From Bacteroidota bacterium (GTDB taxonomy: Bacteria; Bacteroidota; Bacteroidia; AKYH767-A; JAHEYN01): DNA of 42,925 bases. Positions 7,371 through 17,663 of this stretch are shown here, piece by piece; the first letter of the stretch is position 1; every line of letters begins with the position of its first letter. A model generated the notes under the pieces. The model was given only the letters and a program-made list of their open reading frames with translations, searched no databases and was not told the DNA's origin. A program made the translations under genes and the position numbers. The stretch is from assembly GCA_947448795.1 (NCBI GenBank), contig CANFOZ010000020.1:1-42925 (forward strand). The letters are read 5' to 3'.

Positions 7371-10300
7371 ATGTTAAACTTCATCAAGAAAATATTCGGC
7401 AGCAAGTCAGAGCGCGATGTTAAAGAGCTTCTTCCGATTGTCGAAAAAATAAAGTCTGAATACGCTGCGCTTAGCGCCCTGAGCCATGATGATTTGCGGG
7501 CTAAAACAGATTTTTTTAAGAAACAGATTGTCGCTTTTCTTCAGCCAACAGAGGAGGAAATTAAATCCCTCACCGCTGAGTTGGAGAGCCAGTCGGATAT
7601 GCCCTTGCAGCAAAAGGAGGAGCGTTATGCGCGTATCGATAAGCTGAAAGCAGAGCTCAATCAGAAGATCGAGGAGGTCTTGCTTGAAATTCAACCGGTG
7701 GCGTTTGCTGTGGTGAAGGAAGCTGCTCGTCGTCTCAAAGAGAATGAATCCATTCGCGTAACGGCCTCTGAGCTCGACCGCACGCTGGCCATCACTAAGC
7801 CCAATGTTATCATCGAAGGCGATCAGGCCATCTGGAAAAACAGCTGGCTAGCCGCTGGTAATTCCGTGACCTGGGATATGGTGCACTACGATGTGCAGCT
7901 GCTGGGTGGTTCCGTGCTTCATCAAGGAAAAATAGCCGAGATGGCCACCGGAGAAGGTAAAACACTCGTTGGAACACTGCCAATCTACCTCAACGCCCTC
8001 GCTGGGAAAGGGGTGCATATCGTCACGGTCAACGACTATCTTTCCAAGCGTGACTCCGAATGGAACGGCCCTTTGTTCGAATTTCTGGGTCTTACCGTGG
8101 ATTGTATCGACAAGCACGAGCCGAATACCGATAGCCGTCGTAAGGCGTATCTAGCCGACATTACCTACGGAACCAACAACGAGTTTGGTTTCGATTACCT
8201 GCGCGACAACATGTCTCGTAATCCAGAAGACATGGTGCAACGCCAACATCATTTTGCCATTGTCGATGAGGTCGATTCCGTGTTGATCGATGATGCGCGT
8301 ACCCCGCTCATTATTTCTGGCCCAACACCGAAAGGGGATACGCATGAGTTTTTTGACCTTCGACCTCGCGTGGAGAAGCTGATGAATGCCCAGCGTAACT
8401 ACATCACCACCATCCTCGCTGATGCGAAGAAAAAAATGGGCGATAAAAAAGACGATGATGCAGGTATGTCTGTACTCCGATCGTATCGCGGTCTTCCGAA
8501 AAACAAAGCCCTCATCAAGTTCTTGAGCGAGCAAGGTGTGCGCGCTCTGCTGCAAAAGACCGAGAATGTGTACATGGCCGATCAAAACAAAGAGATGCAC
8601 AAGGTGGATGCCGAGCTCTTTTTTGTTATTGATGAAAAAAACAACACCATAGAGCTTACCGAGAAAGGAATTGAGCTTATTACTACATCTGGCGAGGATA
8701 AAGATTTCTTTGTCATCCCTGATGTAGGTTCATTAATTGCCGACCTCGACAAGTCTGGCTTGCCCGAAGCAGAGGTGCGCCAGAAGAAGGATCACATGCT
8801 CCGTGATTTTGCTATCAAAAGCGAACGGATTCATACCATCAACCAATTGCTTAAAGCGTATGCCCTCTTCGAGAAAGATGTAGAGTATATCATCGTGGAT
8901 GGCAAAATAAAAATTGTTGATGAGCAAACAGGTCGTGTGCTCGAGGGACGCCGCTATTCGGATGGCCTACATCAAGCTATCGAGGCCAAAGAGAATGTGA
9001 AAGTGGAAGCCACCACCCAAACGTTTGCTACAGTCACGCTGCAGAATTATTTCCGCATGTATCACAAGCTTGCGGGTATGACTGGTACAGCCGAAACTGA
9101 AGCAGGTGAGTTTTGGCAGATTTATAAATTGGATGTTGTTGTTATTCCTACTAACCGTGCTGGTGTTCGCGATGATCGTGAGGATTTGGTGTATAAAACC
9201 AAGCGCGAGAAATACAACGCGGTGATTGAAGAAATTGCTCAGCTTACGCAAAAAGGCCGCCCTGTGCTGGTGGGTACCACGTCCGTAGAAATATCTGAAT
9301 TGCTGAGCCGCATGCTGAAGCTCCGTGGCATCAAGCATAATGTGCTGAACGCCAAGATGCACAAGCGGGAGGCCGATATTGTGGCCGAAGCTGGTCAGTC
9401 GGGTACGGTGACCATTGCTACCAACATGGCTGGTCGTGGAACGGATATCAAATTGGGTGCTGGAGTAAAAGAGGCTGGCGGACTTGCAATCATTGGTACT
9501 GAGCGCCACGAGAGTCGTCGCGTCGACAGGCAGTTGCGCGGTCGAGCTGGTCGTCAAGGTGATCCCGGCTCATCCCAATTCTTTGTGTCATTAGAAGACG
9601 ATTTGATGCGCCTCTTTGGTTCGGAGCGTATCGCCAAGCTGATGGATTCCCTCGGCATCGAGGAAGGAGAAGTGATTCAACATTCTATGATCACCAAATC
9701 CATCGAACGCGCACAACGCAAGGTAGAGGAGAATAATTTTGGCATGCGCAAACGTTTGTTGGAGTATGACGATGTCATGAACTCACAGCGTACGGTCATC
9801 TACACAAAACGCAGGCATGCGCTATTCGGCGAGCGCCTGGCTTTGGATTTGCTCAATACCAAATACGATGTCTGCGAGTCGGTGGTAAACGAATACCGCG
9901 AACAAAGAAACTTTGACGACTTTAAGTTAGAGCTCATCCGCCTCTTTGCTATCGAGGCGCCATTCTCAGAAGCTGATTTTTTGGATAAAGACATAAATCT
10001 ACTCACCGAGCAACTCTTTGCTGCTGTAGAGGAAAGTTATGCCTATAAATCCAAGGCCTTGGCTGAACGCGTCTTTCCCTTTATCAAGGATTTGTATGAG
10101 CGCCAACAAGCCACCATCGAAAACATCGTCATCCCTTTCTCAGACGGTATTCGGAATATTCAGGTGGTTGCAAACCTTAGAAAATGCTTCGAGTCAAACG
10201 GAGCTGAGCTGTTTAGTGCATTTGAAAAGAATATCACCCTGGCCTTGATTGACGATTCTTGGAAAGAACACCTGCGTGAGATGGACGATCTGAAGCAGAG

Positions 10301-10667
10301 TGTGCAGAATGCCGTTTACGAGCAAAAAGATCCATTGCTTATCTACAAATTTGAATCGTTCGAATTGTTCAAACAGATGATGGAGCGGGTGAATCGCGAG
10401 ATTATCGCTTTCCTATGTAAGGCAGAAATACCGATTCAGCAAACCTCTGAGGTGCAGCAGGCGAAGGCTCCACAGAAAACGGACATGGCCGGCATGCGCG
10501 CTGCGAAAGCCGAAGCACAGCCAGCGCCAAGCAATCCAGAACAAGCGATGCCTCCTACTGCGCCTCCAACGCGCTCGGAGCCTATCCGCGTTGATCCAAA
10601 GATTGGTCGTAACGATACCTGTCCTTGTGGCAGCGGAAAAAAATTCAAAAATTGCCACGGGGTCTAA
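7371..10667 (+). CDS. secA: Protein translocase ATPase SecA
   Basis: SecA is the cytoplasmic motor that drives unfolded preproteins through SecYEG using ATP. The 1098 residues contain the N-terminal DEAD motor with Walker [12 protein letters not shown] (about 192-202) and Walker [16 protein letters not shown] (about 298-312). The preprotein cross-linking domain follows, then motor domain 2 with [13 protein letters not shown] and [16 protein letters not shown], the helical scaffold, and a variable linker rich in Ala, Pro and Gln. It ends in the zinc-binding SecB/ribosome-contact motif [17 protein letters not shown]. The length exceeds E. coli SecA (901 aa) because of insertions around residues 60-110 and 345-500, which are normal in Bacteroidota. 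It is expressed alone, probably from the -7 box at 7320. It feeds the Sec step used by all the exported proteins in this window. Confidence 0.99.
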   Translation: MLNFIKKIFGSKSERDVKELLPIVEKIKSEYAALSALSHDDLRAKTDFFKKQIVAFLQPTEEEIKSLTAELESQSDMPLQQKEERYARIDKLKAELNQKIEEVLLEIQPVAFAVVKEAARRLKENESIRVTASELDRTLAITKPNVIIEGDQAIWKNSWLAAGNSVTWDMVHYDVQLLGGSVLHQGKIAEMATGEGKTLVGTLPIYLNALAGKGVHIVTVNDYLSKRDSEWNGPLFEFLGLTVDCIDKHEPNTDSRRKAYLADITYGTNNEFGFDYLRDNMSRNPEDMVQRQHHFAIVDEVDSVLIDDARTPLIISGPTPKGDTHEFFDLRPRVEKLMNAQRNYITTILADAKKKMGDKKDDDAGMSVLRSYRGLPKNKALIKFLSEQGVRALLQKTENVYMADQNKEMHKVDAELFFVIDEKNNTIELTEKGIELITTSGEDKDFFVIPDVGSLIADLDKSGLPEAEVRQKKDHMLRDFAIKSERIHTINQLLKAYALFEKDVEYIIVDGKIKIVDEQTGRVLEGRRYSDGLHQAIEAKENVKVEATTQTFATVTLQNYFRMYHKLAGMTGTAETEAGEFWQIYKLDVVVIPTNRAGVRDDREDLVYKTKREKYNAVIEEIAQLTQKGRPVLVGTTSVEISELLSRMLKLRGIKHNVLNAKMHKREADIVAEAGQSGTVTIATNMAGRGTDIKLGAGVKEAGGLAIIGTERHESRRVDRQLRGRAGRQGDPGSSQFFVSLEDDLMRLFGSERIAKLMDSLGIEEGEVIQHSMITKSIERAQRKVEENNFGMRKRLLEYDDVMNSQRTVIYTKRRHALFGERLALDLLNTKYDVCESVVNEYREQRNFDDFKLELIRLFAIEAPFSEADFLDKDINLLTEQLFAAVEESYAYKSKALAERVFPFIKDLYERQQATIENIVIPFSDGIRNIQVVANLRKCFESNGAELFSAFEKNITLALIDDSWKEHLREMDDLKQSVQNAVYEQKDPLLIYKFESFELFKQMMERVNREIIAFLCKAEIPIQQTSEVQQAKAPQKTDMAGMRAAKAEAQPAPSNPEQAMPPTAPPTRSEPIRVDPKIGRNDTCPCGSGKKFKNCHGV

Positions 10668-10722
10668 ACGCTGATAATCTTTTAAAAACTGTTGAGATTT
10701 TTTTTAATGATGTGCGAATGTG

Positions 10723-10730
10723 TATTTTTG
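10723..10730 (+). promoter_or_regulatory. Candidate -7 box for the type A sorting-domain gene
   Basis: TATTTTTG matches TAnnTTTG exactly and lies 97 bases before the ATG at 10820. The only TTG upstream (10692) is about 28 bases away, which is too far for a typical -33 box. A 9-bp inverted repeat lies just downstream. Confidence 0.35.
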
Positions 10731-10750
10731 ATTTACAGCCTCGGAAAGTA

Positions 10751-10771
10751 TAGTTTCAAAAATTGAAACTA
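10751..10771. promoter_or_regulatory. Perfect 9-bp inverted repeat upstream of the secreted-protein gene
   Basis: TAGTTTCAA and TTGAAACTA flank a 3-base AAA spacer. It is AT-rich and not followed by a T tract, so it does not look like an intrinsic terminator for secA. Its place between the candidate promoter and the ATG fits an operator or a 5' leader hairpin. Function is not known. Confidence 0.5.
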
Positions 10772-10819
10772 AAAAACACACCTTCCGTATTTAAATAGGA
10801 TTTGGATTAATTCAAAGGG

Positions 10820-13800
10820 ATGAAAAAAATAGTTTTTGTTTTTCTTTTGTTGATAGGGTCTTTGCAGCATCGTATTGTTGCACAGACAATCAATCCTGCT
10901 TATTGGGTTGCCAACGCAGAAGTAAAAAGCATGCTCAATCATAACGATACGGTTTATATGGGCGGCAGCTTCACGCGAATTAGTCCTTCAACAGGAGGAG
11001 CTATCCCTGTCTCGCTAAGTAACGCAGGCGATACGATTGCTGGATTCCCTCATCTCTGTGGAAGCTTGCGTGCTTGTATTAGCGACGAACAAGGCGGTTG
11101 GTATATTGGCGGAAGCTTTACCTGTGCAGGAGGTCTTGCTAGAAATAACATCGCACACATATTGCCTGATTTTTCCGTGGATGTTAATTTTCATCCTGAT
11201 ATCGTTGGCGGTGAGGTATATACACTGTCATTGCTTGGAGCCAATTTATACATAGGAGGAGGTTTCAGTTCAGTGTCAGGCTCTAGTCGTCTTCGTTTGG
11301 CTGCAGTAGATAAAAACAATGGTTCATTATTGGCTTGGAATCCAATTACTTCTTTGCTGCCGAACTCAGCAGCCACACTTGTTTATTCCGTCCTTGCCTC
11401 CGGTCATAAAGTGTTCGTAGGGGGAAACTTTAACACCCTTAGCGCCGCACCCAGAAAAGGAGTCGCCTCGATTGACACGGCTGGACTTGGTGTTATAGAT
11501 CAATGGAATCCTGCGGGTGACATTGGGGGTTGCGCCAACTTAGTCAGTAATTATGCAGTACGCTCAATGCTAATGTATAATGCGAATCTCATTGTAGGTG
11601 GCGACTTTGATTCCATCGGTGGTTGTGGCCTGCGTCAATATTTAGCAGCACTCGATACCGCTACCGGACAACATACAAACTGGCGTCCGTCAAGTTTGCT
11701 TTCTGCTAATAATACCGTTTCGCGCGGGGTATATTGCATGGCCATCGCTGGCGATACATTGTATGCTGGTGGAAGCTTCGACAAACTGGGTGGTGTTTCT
11801 TCAAATCACCTTGTGGCTTGTAGCCTAGTCGATACAGGATATGTATTCAATTGGGTTTCGCAGATGAATCCTGCTGGCGCCACCGTTATTGTGTATAGCC
11901 TAGTTGTTGATGGCAATACCGTATATGCCGGTGGTAATTTCACTACCGCTGGTGGCACTCCTGTTCTTTATATGGCTGCTGTAAACCGCACCTCGGCATT
12001 TGCTAATAGTGCATGGCATCCAGACCCCAATATGGCGCCCGTTTACGCACTTTCTGCTAAAGGAGATACCTTATATGCCGGAGGCGCTTTTTCAGGTGTT
12101 AGAGGGTTGTTGCGTAATCGCCTCGCACGTTTTAATGCGATTACGGGTCAAATTGATCCGTATTGGAATCCCAATGTTGGGGGGCCAACCAATCAAACGA
12201 ATATTGTTAACACTATTATAGCCAAGGATACTACGATTTTTATCGGAGGTAATTTCTCCACCGTAGGTACCGCAACCCGCTACGACTTGGCCGAAATAGG
12301 AATGGGTTATGCTGGTGCTTCTTCCCCTTGGGGACCATCTCCTGTTGTGGCTACTACTTCTATTATGGTTAATGCGCTTGCTTTTTCCAATACAAAAGAC
12401 ACGCTTTATGTTGGAGGTAGTTTTGTCTCCATGGGTGGCCAAGCCCGTAATCGGATTGCCGCATTAAGTCCGTATTCCAACGCAGCACTTGCATGGAATC
12501 CAAATGCTAAAAACACGGTTTACAGCTTGATAGCTAAAGATGAGCTTGTGTATGCTGGGGGATTATTCGACACAATAAATGGCTTGGGGCGAAAGCGCAT
12601 TGCTGCCATTGAGGCTAGTACAGGATTGCCCACTTCATGGGATCCGGGCGCGAGCATTACGAGCGCAACCAATGCTGGTGCAATTCTAGCGATTGCCATG
12701 AGCGAGGATAGTATAATCTATGCCGGTGGTGCTTATACAGGTATGCAGGGCCGTAGCCGTCTTGCTGCTATTAACACCAATACTGGAGTCGTCCGTTCAG
12801 CATTTAATCCGAATCCTACTGCCAATCAGGTCAACTGTCTTTTTATAAAAGACGATTCATTGGTTTATGCTGGTGGCACCTTTACCAACATCGGCGGTGT
12901 GGTTCGAAATAGAGCAGCGGTGCTCAGCGCTACAGATGGCTCTGCTTATATATGGAACCCTTCGCCCGACAATACAGTGGATGCAATCATCGAATCCGGT
13001 GGTTCGCTCATGCTTAGTGGTCTATTCAAATGTATTAATACCCCAGCAATTCCTTCTGCCTACTTTGCAGGCTTGCAAGGTTCCTGCCTTTCTTCTTTCG
13101 GATCTGCAAGTGATACTTCGCTTTGCGCCGGTGATACGGTGATGCTCCATGCATCTGGTGGAATCGCTTATGCCTGGTCTCCAACGAGCTATCTTGATGC
13201 GCCAACCTCAGCTACGCCTAATGCCAATCCACCACTAACAACAAATTACACCGTAACAATCAGTGCGATTGGCGGATGTGCCCAGCAGATTCCCATTACG
13301 GTAACGGTCCACAATCCTCCAATTACCCCGGAAATCTCCTTGTGCAGTGGTACTGCGTTTGTCTGTGAACCAGATTCTGTGTGCTTGACTACAGGCATCG
13401 AGAATCAATACCTGTGGTCGCCAACGGGTGCAAGCACACAAAAAATATACGCTACAACCTCTGGTGATTATTCGGTAAAAATTACGGATGTCAATCAGTG
13501 TAGCAGCTATTCCATCCCTATCACTGTGACGATTTATCCAATCCCCGCGGCTCCTGATATCATTGTTAGTGGCGGTATTCTCACAACTTCGACTACAGCA
13601 CCCGTTTATCAATGGTGGATTCTAGCTGGCGGCACGTGGTTCCCTATTTCTGGGGCTACTATGTCTTTCTATCAACCAACCTCTCCGGGAATATTCAAAG
13701 TATGTATCTCCGATGTTAATACCTGTGAGAATTGCTCAGCGCCATTTGAAGTACTTGCCCTTGATAATTTAGCATCCCGCGGCTTTTCATTAAATGTTAG

Positions 13801-14032
13801 TCCCAATCCTGCAATTGGTTCAGCTCAGGTTCAGCTTTCTTTAGCGCATACAACCCGTTTGAGTTTAGAAGTGTACAATGTCCTAGGTGCTAAAATTGAA
13901 GATTTGGATACGTGCGAATTCAAACCAGCAGGACAGTATTTCTATTCATTGAATCTGCCTGGACCTGGTATTTATATGGTTCGCATGGTTACTGATGCTG
14001 GTGAGCAAGTAACCCGTTTGGTGCACTATTAA
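10820..14032 (+). CDS. Secreted T9SS type A sorting-domain protein with beta-propeller-like repeats
   Basis: The protein has 1070 residues. A signal peptide (about 1-21) is followed by some 730 residues of repeats centred on the motif [VL]YAGGxF, about every 45-60 residues, many with LAAIDxxTG and WNPxxxxxVY. These resemble DUF5122/delta-60-type propeller blades. Two PKD/Ig-like regions follow from about 754 (LCAGDTVMLHASGGIAYAWS and YLWSPTGASTQKIY). The last ~80 residues are a type A sorting domain: LNVSPNPAIG, then LEVYNVLGAKI, then GIYMVRMVTDAG. The protein should be exported by Sec and then T9SS and left on the surface or released. No catalytic residues are recognisable, so binding or a structural role is only a guess. 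It is monocistronic, with a strong terminator at 14049-14083. Confidence 0.92.
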   Translation: MKKIVFVFLLLIGSLQHRIVAQTINPAYWVANAEVKSMLNHNDTVYMGGSFTRISPSTGGAIPVSLSNAGDTIAGFPHLCGSLRACISDEQGGWYIGGSFTCAGGLARNNIAHILPDFSVDVNFHPDIVGGEVYTLSLLGANLYIGGGFSSVSGSSRLRLAAVDKNNGSLLAWNPITSLLPNSAATLVYSVLASGHKVFVGGNFNTLSAAPRKGVASIDTAGLGVIDQWNPAGDIGGCANLVSNYAVRSMLMYNANLIVGGDFDSIGGCGLRQYLAALDTATGQHTNWRPSSLLSANNTVSRGVYCMAIAGDTLYAGGSFDKLGGVSSNHLVACSLVDTGYVFNWVSQMNPAGATVIVYSLVVDGNTVYAGGNFTTAGGTPVLYMAAVNRTSAFANSAWHPDPNMAPVYALSAKGDTLYAGGAFSGVRGLLRNRLARFNAITGQIDPYWNPNVGGPTNQTNIVNTIIAKDTTIFIGGNFSTVGTATRYDLAEIGMGYAGASSPWGPSPVVATTSIMVNALAFSNTKDTLYVGGSFVSMGGQARNRIAALSPYSNAALAWNPNAKNTVYSLIAKDELVYAGGLFDTINGLGRKRIAAIEASTGLPTSWDPGASITSATNAGAILAIAMSEDSIIYAGGAYTGMQGRSRLAAINTNTGVVRSAFNPNPTANQVNCLFIKDDSLVYAGGTFTNIGGVVRNRAAVLSATDGSAYIWNPSPDNTVDAIIESGGSLMLSGLFKCINTPAIPSAYFAGLQGSCLSSFGSASDTSLCAGDTVMLHASGGIAYAWSPTSYLDAPTSATPNANPPLTTNYTVTISAIGGCAQQIPITVTVHNPPITPEISLCSGTAFVCEPDSVCLTTGIENQYLWSPTGASTQKIYATTSGDYSVKITDVNQCSSYSIPITVTIYPIPAAPDIIVSGGILTTSTTAPVYQWWILAGGTWFPISGATMSFYQPTSPGIFKVCISDVNTCENCSAPFEVLALDNLASRGFSLNVSPNPAIGSAQVQLSLAHTTRLSLEVYNVLGAKIEDLDTCEFKPAGQYFYSLNLPGPGIYMVRMVTDAGEQVTRLVHY

Positions 14033-14048
14033 AACACACCCTTGACAT

Positions 14049-14083
14049 AAAAAAAGCCATCGTTATTAACGATGGCTTTTTTT
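14049..14083. terminator. Bidirectional intrinsic terminator
   Basis: A long stem (seven A plus GCCATCGTT pairing with AACGATGGC plus seven T) closes on an ATT loop. It serves the secreted-protein gene on the plus strand and the DUF2795 gene on the minus strand. Confidence 0.95.
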
Positions 14084-14115
14084 ATGCCTTAGTTTATTAG
14101 AAAGGGCGGATAAAA

Positions 14116-14337
14116 TTAATACTCGTCTTCGTTAAAGAAGAAGTCATCTTTAGTAGGGTAGTCAGGCCAAATCTCTTCGATAGATTCGTAAGCTTCGCCT
14201 TCGTCTTCCAATTCTTGCAGGTTCTCGATAACCTCGAGCGGTGAACCGGAGCGGATGGCGAAGTCAATCAGTTCATCCTTTGTGGCAGGCCATGGTGCAT
14301 CTTCAAGGTGAGATGCAAGTTCAAGTGTCCAGTACAT
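14116..14337 (-). CDS. DUF2795 family protein
   Basis: This is a small acidic protein of 73 residues. The N-terminal part (YWTLELASHLEDAPWPATKDEL) and IRSGSPLEVIENLQELEDEGE match the DUF2795 family, a short helical domain common as a stand-alone protein in Bacteroidota. The acidic, aromatic tail (DDFFFNEDEY) is also typical. The biochemical role is unknown to me. It is the last gene of the minus-strand block, but the 175-bp gap to pduO and a TACTTTTG box at 14397-14404 suggest its own promoter. Confidence 0.85.
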   Translation of the reverse strand: MYWTLELASHLEDAPWPATKDELIDFAIRSGSPLEVIENLQELEDEGEAYESIEEIWPDYPTKDDFFFNEDEY

Positions 14338-14396
14338 GATATTTTATTTAATATTGGTTTATGGTAAGATCTTTTTAGGCTTTTTTTGGAGGCGTG

Positions 14397-14404
14397 CAAA
14401 AGTA
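14397..14404 (-). promoter_or_regulatory. Candidate -7 box for the DUF2795 gene
   Basis: Read on the minus strand this is TACTTTTG, an exact TAnnTTTG match 60 bases before the ATG. No -33 TTG is visible at the right spacing. Confidence 0.4.
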
Positions 14405-14512
14405 AAAATTCCTTGATGAAATAAAAAAATAAAGCGTCGAGATTGTGTTTTTTATCGCCAAAGACTTTTTTGCTTAAGTTGTTTCATTGTTAATTAATGG
14501 CCTTGGGCCCCT

Positions 14513-15061
14513 CTAGGCGCGGGGTTTCCAGGGGGTTTCTGTAGTCTTTAAATCCATACTCACTTTTCGTGCGTAAACGAAGAGAAAATCGGAAAGGCGA
14601 TTCATGTAACGAATAATCAGCCCTTCTACTTGTTCTGTTTCCGAAAGGAGGGTGATAGCTCGCTCCGCACGTCTGCAAACGCATCTCGCAATGTGGCAGT
14701 AGGAAACAAGTTGATGGCCGCCAGGCAAGACGAAGAAACGCAGTTCTGGAAGCACTTCGTTCATCTGGTCGATTTTCTGTTCCAACAAAAGAACATCTGC
14801 CTCGGTTAGTTCTGGCAGCTTCATCTTGCTTTTGCCGGGATCGGCAGCAAGCAACGAGCCCATCGTGAAAAGGCGGTCTTGTATTTCTAAGAACAAGTCT
14901 TGGTATTCACTATCGCTGCAAAAGTCACGCACCAATCCAATCCAGCTGTTTAACTCGTCAACAGTGCCATAGGCATCAATACGGATGTGATGCTTTGGTA
15001 CCCGTGTTCCTCCGATTAGCGAAGTCTTTCCTTCGTCTCCTGTTTTAGTATAGATCTTCAT
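14513..15061 (-). CDS. pduO: PduO-type cob(I)alamin adenosyltransferase
   Basis: The enzyme transfers adenosyl from ATP to cob(I)alamin to make adenosylcobalamin. The 182-residue protein starts MKIYTKTGDEGKTSLIGG, the ATP-binding N-terminus of the family, followed by RIDAYGTVDELNSWIG. The C-terminal CHIARCVCRRAER helix carries the conserved active-site arginines, and the protein ends with YMNRLSDFLFVYAR. The start at 15061 is chosen because family homology begins there; upstream in-frame codons lie inside recJ. The ATG overlaps the recJ TGA as ATGA, so translation is probably coupled. No cobalamin-dependent enzyme is encoded in this window. Confidence 0.95.
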   Translation of the reverse strand: MKIYTKTGDEGKTSLIGGTRVPKHHIRIDAYGTVDELNSWIGLVRDFCSDSEYQDLFLEIQDRLFTMGSLLAADPGKSKMKLPELTEADVLLLEQKIDQMNEVLPELRFFVLPGGHQLVSYCHIARCVCRRAERAITLLSETEQVEGLIIRYMNRLSDFLFVYARKVSMDLKTTETPWKPRA

Positions 15062-16791
15062 ACGGTTGCAGGCTTTATGTCTTTGATGTTTAATTGCAGG
15101 GTGACATTGCCGTTCCAATCGTTCTCTTCAATCGCATAGCAAATGTCGAAGGTTTTGCCGTAAACAGTGTCTTGTAGATGATTGGCCTGCTGAAAGGCAA
15201 TCGCATCGAATGAGGGACTGTTAGGCTGTTCTACGAAGAGTTTCAAATGTTTTTCGCCAACAATTTTAGGACCGATACGCGAATTCACGCCTCGTGTTAA
15301 AAACACAGGGGCCATATTGCCTGGACCGAAAGGCGCGAACTGCTGAAGGATACGATAAAAAGGGAAGGAAATGTCTTCTAGATTTAACTCCGAGTCCACC
15401 TCAATCTCTTGTGTCAACATGCGCTCCTCAATAACATCGGTAACCACTTGGTTAAAACGGTCTCTGAATTCTTGGATGCGCTCTGGTTTCATGGTAAGTC
15501 CTGCGGCGTATTTGTGGCCACCATATTGCTCTAGCAGGTCACCGCATTTTTCTAGTGCCGCATACAGATCGAAGTCTTTCACAGAGCGCGCAGAGCCGGT
15601 GATTTTGCCGTCCGATTGTGTAAGTACAATGGTTGGGCGATAATGATGTTCGGTTAGTCGTGAAGCAACAATACCAATGACGCCCTTGTGCCAGTCTGGA
15701 TTAAATAGCACAGTGGTCTTGCGGTGCTTATGTCCTTCGTCATCATGAATAAGCTGAAGGGCTTGTTCTGTTATAATGCTGTCCTTTTCCCGTCGGGTTT
15801 GATTGAGTTTATCAATGCCTTCGCCTGCGCGGATAGCATCTTCTTCATTTTCAGCGATAAGCAGCTCAACCGAACGCTTGGCATCTTCTATTCGGCCAGC
15901 TGCATTGATGCGCGGACCGATCACGAAAACGACATCTGTGAGCGAAACTTTCTTCTTTACATTAGCTAGGTTAAGAATCGCTTTGAAGCCCTCGCGTGGG
16001 TTTGTATTTAAGCGTTCCATCCCAAAGTGTGCCAAAATTCGGTTTTCGCCAGTAACGGGTACAATATCGGAGGCTATACTGACGGCACAGAGGTCAAGAT
16101 AACATTCGATTTCAGAGAATGGGATGCTGTGTGTATCGGCAAATGCTTGCACGAGCTTAAAACCAATTCCGCAACCAGTGAGCTCTTTGTAAGGATAAGG
16201 ACAATCAGAACGCTTCGGATCAAGCACCGCCACCGCTGCCGGCAGTTGGTCGCCAGGTATGTGGTGGTCGCAGATAATGAAATCGATACCTAGCGTTTTA
16301 GCATAATCGACCTTGTCAATCGACTTGATGCCGCAGTCTAATGCGATGATGAGTGTGTAGTTGTTTTCCCGCGCCCAATCGATGCCTGCCGTGGAAATGC
16401 CATAACCCTCTTTATAACGGTCGGGCAGGTAGAAATTAACCCAATCGTGGTGTCTTTTGAAAAAGGAATATACCGTTGCTACCGCAGTAGTGCCATCAAC
16501 GTCATAATCTCCATATATCAGAATCTTCTCTTGATCACTCATCGCTTTCACGATGCGATCAATAGCCAAGTCCATGTCCTTTATGAGAAAGGGGTCGTGC
16601 AGATGGGAAAGTTCAGGACGGAAAAACTTCTTGGCTTCGTGGTAATACTTGATGCCGCGCTGAACCAAAAGGGTAGCAACGAGTTTATATATTTCGCGGC
16701 TATTTTCGTCATCTCTGGCATCAATGAGATGCGCGAGGTTCTCCACACTAAGCGGATCACCTTGAGATTTCATCGTCCAGCGTTTTTCCAT
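15058..16791 (-). CDS. recJ: Single-stranded-DNA-specific exonuclease RecJ
   Basis: RecJ is a 5'-3' ssDNA exonuclease used in recombination and repair. The DHH-family core is clear: ILIYGDYDVDGTTA (motif I aspartates), ALDCGIKS, the DHH motif ICDHHIPGD, and GCGIGFKL. Then GPRINAAGRI and the DHHA1-type GQG-like region around EQYGGHKYAAGLTM follow, with the C-terminal OB-fold after that. The length of 577 residues is normal. The ATG at 16791 (MEKRWTMKSQ) is preferred because Bacteroidota RecJ proteins start this way; a TTG five codons earlier is the only extension. The gene overlaps pduO by four bases. There is no clear promoter box upstream; the 199-bp gap to scoB holds no convincing gene. Confidence 0.97.
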   Translation of the reverse strand: MEKRWTMKSQGDPLSVENLAHLIDARDDENSREIYKLVATLLVQRGIKYYHEAKKFFRPELSHLHDPFLIKDMDLAIDRIVKAMSDQEKILIYGDYDVDGTTAVATVYSFFKRHHDWVNFYLPDRYKEGYGISTAGIDWARENNYTLIIALDCGIKSIDKVDYAKTLGIDFIICDHHIPGDQLPAAVAVLDPKRSDCPYPYKELTGCGIGFKLVQAFADTHSIPFSEIECYLDLCAVSIASDIVPVTGENRILAHFGMERLNTNPREGFKAILNLANVKKKVSLTDVVFVIGPRINAAGRIEDAKRSVELLIAENEEDAIRAGEGIDKLNQTRREKDSIITEQALQLIHDDEGHKHRKTTVLFNPDWHKGVIGIVASRLTEHHYRPTIVLTQSDGKITGSARSVKDFDLYAALEKCGDLLEQYGGHKYAAGLTMKPERIQEFRDRFNQVVTDVIEERMLTQEIEVDSELNLEDISFPFYRILQQFAPFGPGNMAPVFLTRGVNSRIGPKIVGEKHLKLFVEQPNSPSFDAIAFQQANHLQDTVYGKTFDICYAIEENDWNGNVTLQLNIKDIKPATV

Positions 16792-16990
16792 GGGTTGTTT
16801 TGACAATTTGCGAATGTACTAACAAATCAATGCGAGATGCTATACCTTGAAGGTAATATATCAACAGCCCCGCAAATTCATCAACAGAAAAAGTGGATGA
16901 ATATTGTAAGAATTTGGCAAGGCCAATGAAAATGCGGCGGTAAGCTTCGCGAAAGCGGCTTGCAAGCAAATGACCAGAAATTAGCTCGCG

Positions 16991-17650
16991 CTATGAAATC
17001 TGCATCTCTGGTATCTCGCCTTCAATGATGAGGCGTCCAGCGGTAGCGTTTTTTATTTGTTCAACAGAGATACCCGGCGCACGTTCGATAAGCTTGAAGC
17101 CTCTTCCATGAATAACATCCACGGTGGCTAACTCGGTCACAATGCGTTTCACGCAACGCAAGCCAGTCAAAGGTAGTGAGCATTTCGGCAGCAACTTTGA
17201 TTCGCCCGCTTTGTTAACATGTTGCATAGCTACGATGATATTCTTGGCCGAGGCCACTAGATCCATCGCTCCGCCCATGCCTTTGACCATCTTGCCTGGA
17301 ATTTTCCAGTTGGCAATGTCGCCTTCTTCACTAACTTCCATCGCACCTAAAATGGTGAGATCGACTTTTTGCGAACGGATCATGCCAAAACTCATGGCTG
17401 AATCAAAGAGGGAAGAGCCGGGCAGAAGAGTCACGGTTTGTTTGCCGGCGTTGATGAGGTCGGCATCTTCGTCGCCTTCAAAAGGGAAGGGGCCCATTCC
17501 CAAGATTCCGTTTTCCGACTGCAGCACAACATGCATGCCTTCTGGAATGTAGTTTGCACAAAGCGTGGGTATGCCGATGCCTAGATTGACATAATAACCG
17601 TCTTGAATTTCGCGGGCGATGCGTTTGGCGATGCCTATTTTATCTAACAT
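16991..17650 (-). CDS. scoB: 3-oxoacid CoA-transferase subunit B
   Basis: This is the beta subunit of a heterodimeric succinyl-CoA:3-ketoacid (or acetate/acetoacetyl) CoA-transferase, used for ketone-body or short-chain acid metabolism in the cytoplasm. The 219 residues include the catalytic-glutamate motif LQSENGILGMGP and family motifs GYYVNLGIGIPTL, GKQTVTLLPG, DLTILGAMEVSE, GAMDL and KCSLPLTG. The start is placed at the ATG at 17650 (MLDKIGIAKRIA), since the longer frame runs through non-homologous sequence into subunit A. It lies 13 bp after scoA and is surely cotranscribed. The exact acyl substrate cannot be read from the sequence. Confidence 0.95.
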   Translation of the reverse strand: MLDKIGIAKRIAREIQDGYYVNLGIGIPTLCANYIPEGMHVVLQSENGILGMGPFPFEGDEDADLINAGKQTVTLLPGSSLFDSAMSFGMIRSQKVDLTILGAMEVSEEGDIANWKIPGKMVKGMGGAMDLVASAKNIIVAMQHVNKAGESKLLPKCSLPLTGLRCVKRIVTELATVDVIHGRGFKLIERAPGISVEQIKNATAGRLIIEGEIPEMQIS

Positions 17651-17663
17651 AGTGTCTGTTTTA

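Noticed and set aside
8967-9557. 196-codon minus-strand frame opposite secA
   Set aside because: Antisense to conserved SecA motor motifs; no family signature.
10668-10720. Possible secA terminator (AATCT ... AGATT followed by T-run)
   Set aside because: Only five base pairs with an 18-base loop; too weak to call.
16757-16969. 70-codon minus-strand frame between recJ and scoB
   Set aside because: It reads like a plausible helical peptide, but has only a TTG start, no promoter box, overlaps the recJ start by 35 bases and matches no family I know. It may be a remnant.
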